This document shows, piece by piece, positions 61,792-64,000 of a DNA stretch of 64,000 nucleotides. Made by a program: the position numbers and the translations under genes. Each line of letters begins with the position of its first letter. Positions within the stretch are counted from its first letter, which is position 1. Below the pieces are notes generated by a model. The model did not search any database and had not been told where the DNA came from. It saw nothing but the letters and a program-made list of their open reading frames with translations. Origin of the DNA: Trichoplax adhaerens (lineage: Eukaryota > Placozoa > Uniplacotomia > Trichoplacea > Trichoplacidae); NCBI RefSeq assembly GCF_000150275.1, contig NW_002060946.1, positions 4,625,035 to 4,689,034 on the forward strand. Reading direction: 5' to 3'.

Positions 61792-64000
61792 ATGGCAGCA
61801 GGCAGTTCGTTTCTGCCCTATCAAGGGAAATTACTAGTAGAGTCTGGACCATTCCAAAATACTGATGAATACATTGCTAAGAGAATTGAAGAACATACCT
61901 TTAATTACGGCGTAAGATACAATATAAAGATTAGACGTTATTCTGTTGCTATGTTATGCGCATTAGAAAGCAGCTGGATGCATGCAACAGCCAGATGCAT
62001 GCATGCATCGAGATCTCATCAATTGCCACCAATGAATCCAATTCGCAGTCAATAAGCAATCATTTATTAATACCTATACTTCCATCCTATTACTTTTTAC
62101 TGATAGAATGGATATATACAGCATACATTCGTTTGTGTCTTCATGATTAGACTTGATGCCGGTAGAACTGTAGTATAATCGTATATTATAATTACAACGG
62201 ATTGCATGGATAATTGTCCTAGCTGTTGAGTGTACTGTATGGCCTACAACTTGCACTCGATTCTTAGAGAGAGAATGGATGATATGCTCTTATGTAGTTT
62301 CATAACAATGATTGACTCTGCAGTGTTAGAATAGCCGATAGTGAGCTTAAATTGAGTCTAAATGGTAAGTTCTATTATCATAAATATTTTAGATAGCACA
62401 CACTAAATGCAAAGGTCGCAATAATACCACCCAGTTGAAGTATAAGATTGTCAACGCGTAACACATAGACTGTAAACTTACTGTAGTTCAATATTATTAG
62501 TCTTGTATATTAATTAAAAAGTCATTTCTACTAAAAATTTACGATCACATAATGACAAAATAGATACAGGTATATTCTTACTGAGGTCTTCAATGAATGG
62601 TTCATAACAGCCTGTCGATAAAACCTTAAATGCTATAGTACAGTATATCATAAATCGATTATACGGCTAAAAATAACTAATTGACAGTGAACAGGATACA
62701 AAATAGTAATAAGTAAATTGATGTTTTATGAAACTGAAATAGGTAAATGATTATGAAAAAAAATATAGAACTTCATAATTCTACATTTGTGCTATAATAA
62801 TTGCAGCAAAGTGCGGCATCATTTATATTAAATTTATTATTGACCATCTTCCATTATGTTACTAAAACAGGTAGAAGTTGTTATACCCGGAATAGACACG
62901 CTACCACCGTTAATTTCCGATTGGTTTACTTCAACAAGCAACTGTCATTATTTTGCTCATCTACCAGTTCATAAGTTCATCGACCTTGATTTTATCAATA
63001 ATGTCATAAGGAAAGGTATAGCAATCTTCATGATAACTGAGATTTATCTTTTGATTTAAAGAAGCACACTTATGTCATAAATGGGAATAATTCTGAAATT
63101 AATATTTTAGCATCTACAGTCAATTTGACATTTACTATATTAATATACAGGTAAATTTACAGCTTTATCTTGCTCTCACGTGGATACTGGCGATAGTATT
63201 GCTATTATACCAACAGGTATCCAAGATTATAACCATCATTATAATCAATACCACACATATGCATATGTTGTCATTCTAATTTAAAGTAATTATGTTATAA
63301 AATTGACAGATACAGCTATACCATATAACAACGGTTGAACTTTTAATCTTTGCAGGTATTTTATATTTTTCATTGATGAAAGATACTTATCAGCAATTAG
63401 GATTGAACGGAAAGTCCTCGAATTTCAAAGGAATTGATCGATTTAGTAAATATTATATTTTACAACATCAGGCAAAAGCATTTAATATATATCAGTTTAA
63501 ACTATACCTACATAATTTCAATGCTCATAACGCATCTACATTTTTTTTACCTAAAGTTGTACAGATAGATCTTCGCGATCCTGCTATCAAATCGGGTTCT
63601 AAATTATATAATCGTATTAACTGGTGCCTAACGACTAACTTTGATATCAAATTTAATTTTTTAATGTCATGGATTCCTGGTATGTAACCAATCTTATTCT
63701 TTCTAAATATTTCTATTCTATTACCTTTTTGTTGCTAGTAGAAGACTGTATAGCAATATCCGTAAACGTAACGCAATTTATATTAGTGCAATTGGAAAGG
63801 ATACATGAATTATTTGCTATTTTTAGACCATGATAACCAATTTAGATTAGAGAGCTGGCTAGAAGGACACAAATACTCAATTAAGCAGTGTTCAAGTATC
63901 CGTAAACATCATGAAAATTTATCTGTACCAGAAATCACTTGGTCATACCCGCAAGGATTTGTAGATGGTGTTGAAGATAAGAGCTGTAACATCTCTAACT
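61792..64000 (+). CDS. RPP40: Ribonuclease P/MRP protein subunit p40, 3' end beyond window
   Basis: Exons 61792-61911, 62871-63015, 63151-63216, 63356-63445, 63557-63679 and 63827 onward are in phase, and the gene runs off the window. RPP40 is a protein subunit of nuclear RNase P and RNase MRP, which process tRNA 5' ends and pre-rRNA. Conserved stretches are LPVHKFIDLDFINNVIRKG (human LPLHELITPEFISTFIKKG), IAIIPTGILYFSLMKDTYQQ, LGLNGKSSNF, IVQIDLRD, RINWCLTTNFDIKFNFLMSW and HHENLSVPEI. The segment 63446-63556 is open in frame and could be read as coding. Removing it as a GTAAAT...CTAAAG intron restores the family alignment (RFIVQIDL against KFIVSIDL), so I treat it as an intron. Confidence 0.9.
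63446..63556 (+). other. Stop-free 111-nt intron of RPP40
   Basis: The intron begins GTAAAT and ends in a T-rich tract followed by ACCTAAAG. It is exactly 37 codons long with no in-frame stop, so a transcript that keeps it would encode RPP40 with a 37-residue insertion. The intron assignment rests on family alignment at both borders. Confidence 0.7.

Noticed and set aside
63356-63687. Single 104-codon exon in RPP40
   Set aside because: The middle 37 codons break the family alignment, while clean GTAAAT and CTAAAG borders remove exactly that segment.

Overview
This is a eukaryotic, AT-rich (about one third GC by eye) nuclear window, almost certainly from an animal and probably an early-branching, gene-dense one. 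The evidence is a near-invariant histone H4 with a metazoan-type histone 3' stem-loop, many conserved GT-AG introns of roughly 60-1700 bases, and genes for cilia (TTLL9, SSNA1), augmin (HAUS4), the proteasome lid (PSMD7), SUMO activation (UBA2) and RNase P (RPP40). A placozoan would fit the gene density, composition and ancestral-looking exon structure, but nothing in the window proves the taxon. All gene calls were made by translating exons by hand, checking splice phase, and comparing with families known from memory. No database search was run.

Layout, left to right: histone H4 (+, 1140-1451); PEDS1/TMEM189 (-, 2677-3707, 5' exon missing); KLHDC2-like kelch protein (+, 6310-9678); RBM18-like (+, 11477-12994); SSNA1 (-, 14295-15580) divergent from a small unknown spliced ORF (+, 16040-16395); TTLL9 (+, about 17911-20906); PDRG1 (-, 21671-23363); a 170-bp satellite array (23551-24395); RAB22/31-like GTPase (+, 25764-29034); prolidase PEPD (-, 30684-34076); RPL14 (+, 36012-37703); a small unknown spliced ORF (+, 38399-38824); PSMD7/Rpn8 (-, 39139-41231); an unnamed coiled-coil protein (+, 43666-45547); TIMM21 (-, 46503-48996); HAUS4 (+, 50333-52336); UBA2 (-, 54573-60531); RPP40 (+, 61792 to the window edge).

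The genes are mostly housekeeping and are not a functional cluster, although several touch microtubules and cilia (SSNA1, TTLL9, HAUS4). They are arranged as alternating divergent and convergent pairs. The most striking non-coding signal is a family of palindromic GTAC-rich repeats (permutations of TACTGTACAGTA). They form dense clusters upstream of H4, RBM18 and PDRG1 and in the divergent intergenic stretches PEDS1/KLHDC2, PEPD/RPL14, PSMD7/coiled-coil, TIMM21/HAUS4 and UBA2/RPP40. They are rare in introns and sparse in most convergent 3' regions. Other notable items are a five-copy 170-bp tandem array with an internal hairpin, a 38-bp hAT-like miniature insertion in an SSNA1 intron, a dispersed CATGGACTAC inverted repeat, a GC-AG intron in UBA2 and a stop-free 111-nt intron in RPP40. 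No tRNA, rRNA, CRISPR array or full-length transposon was seen.
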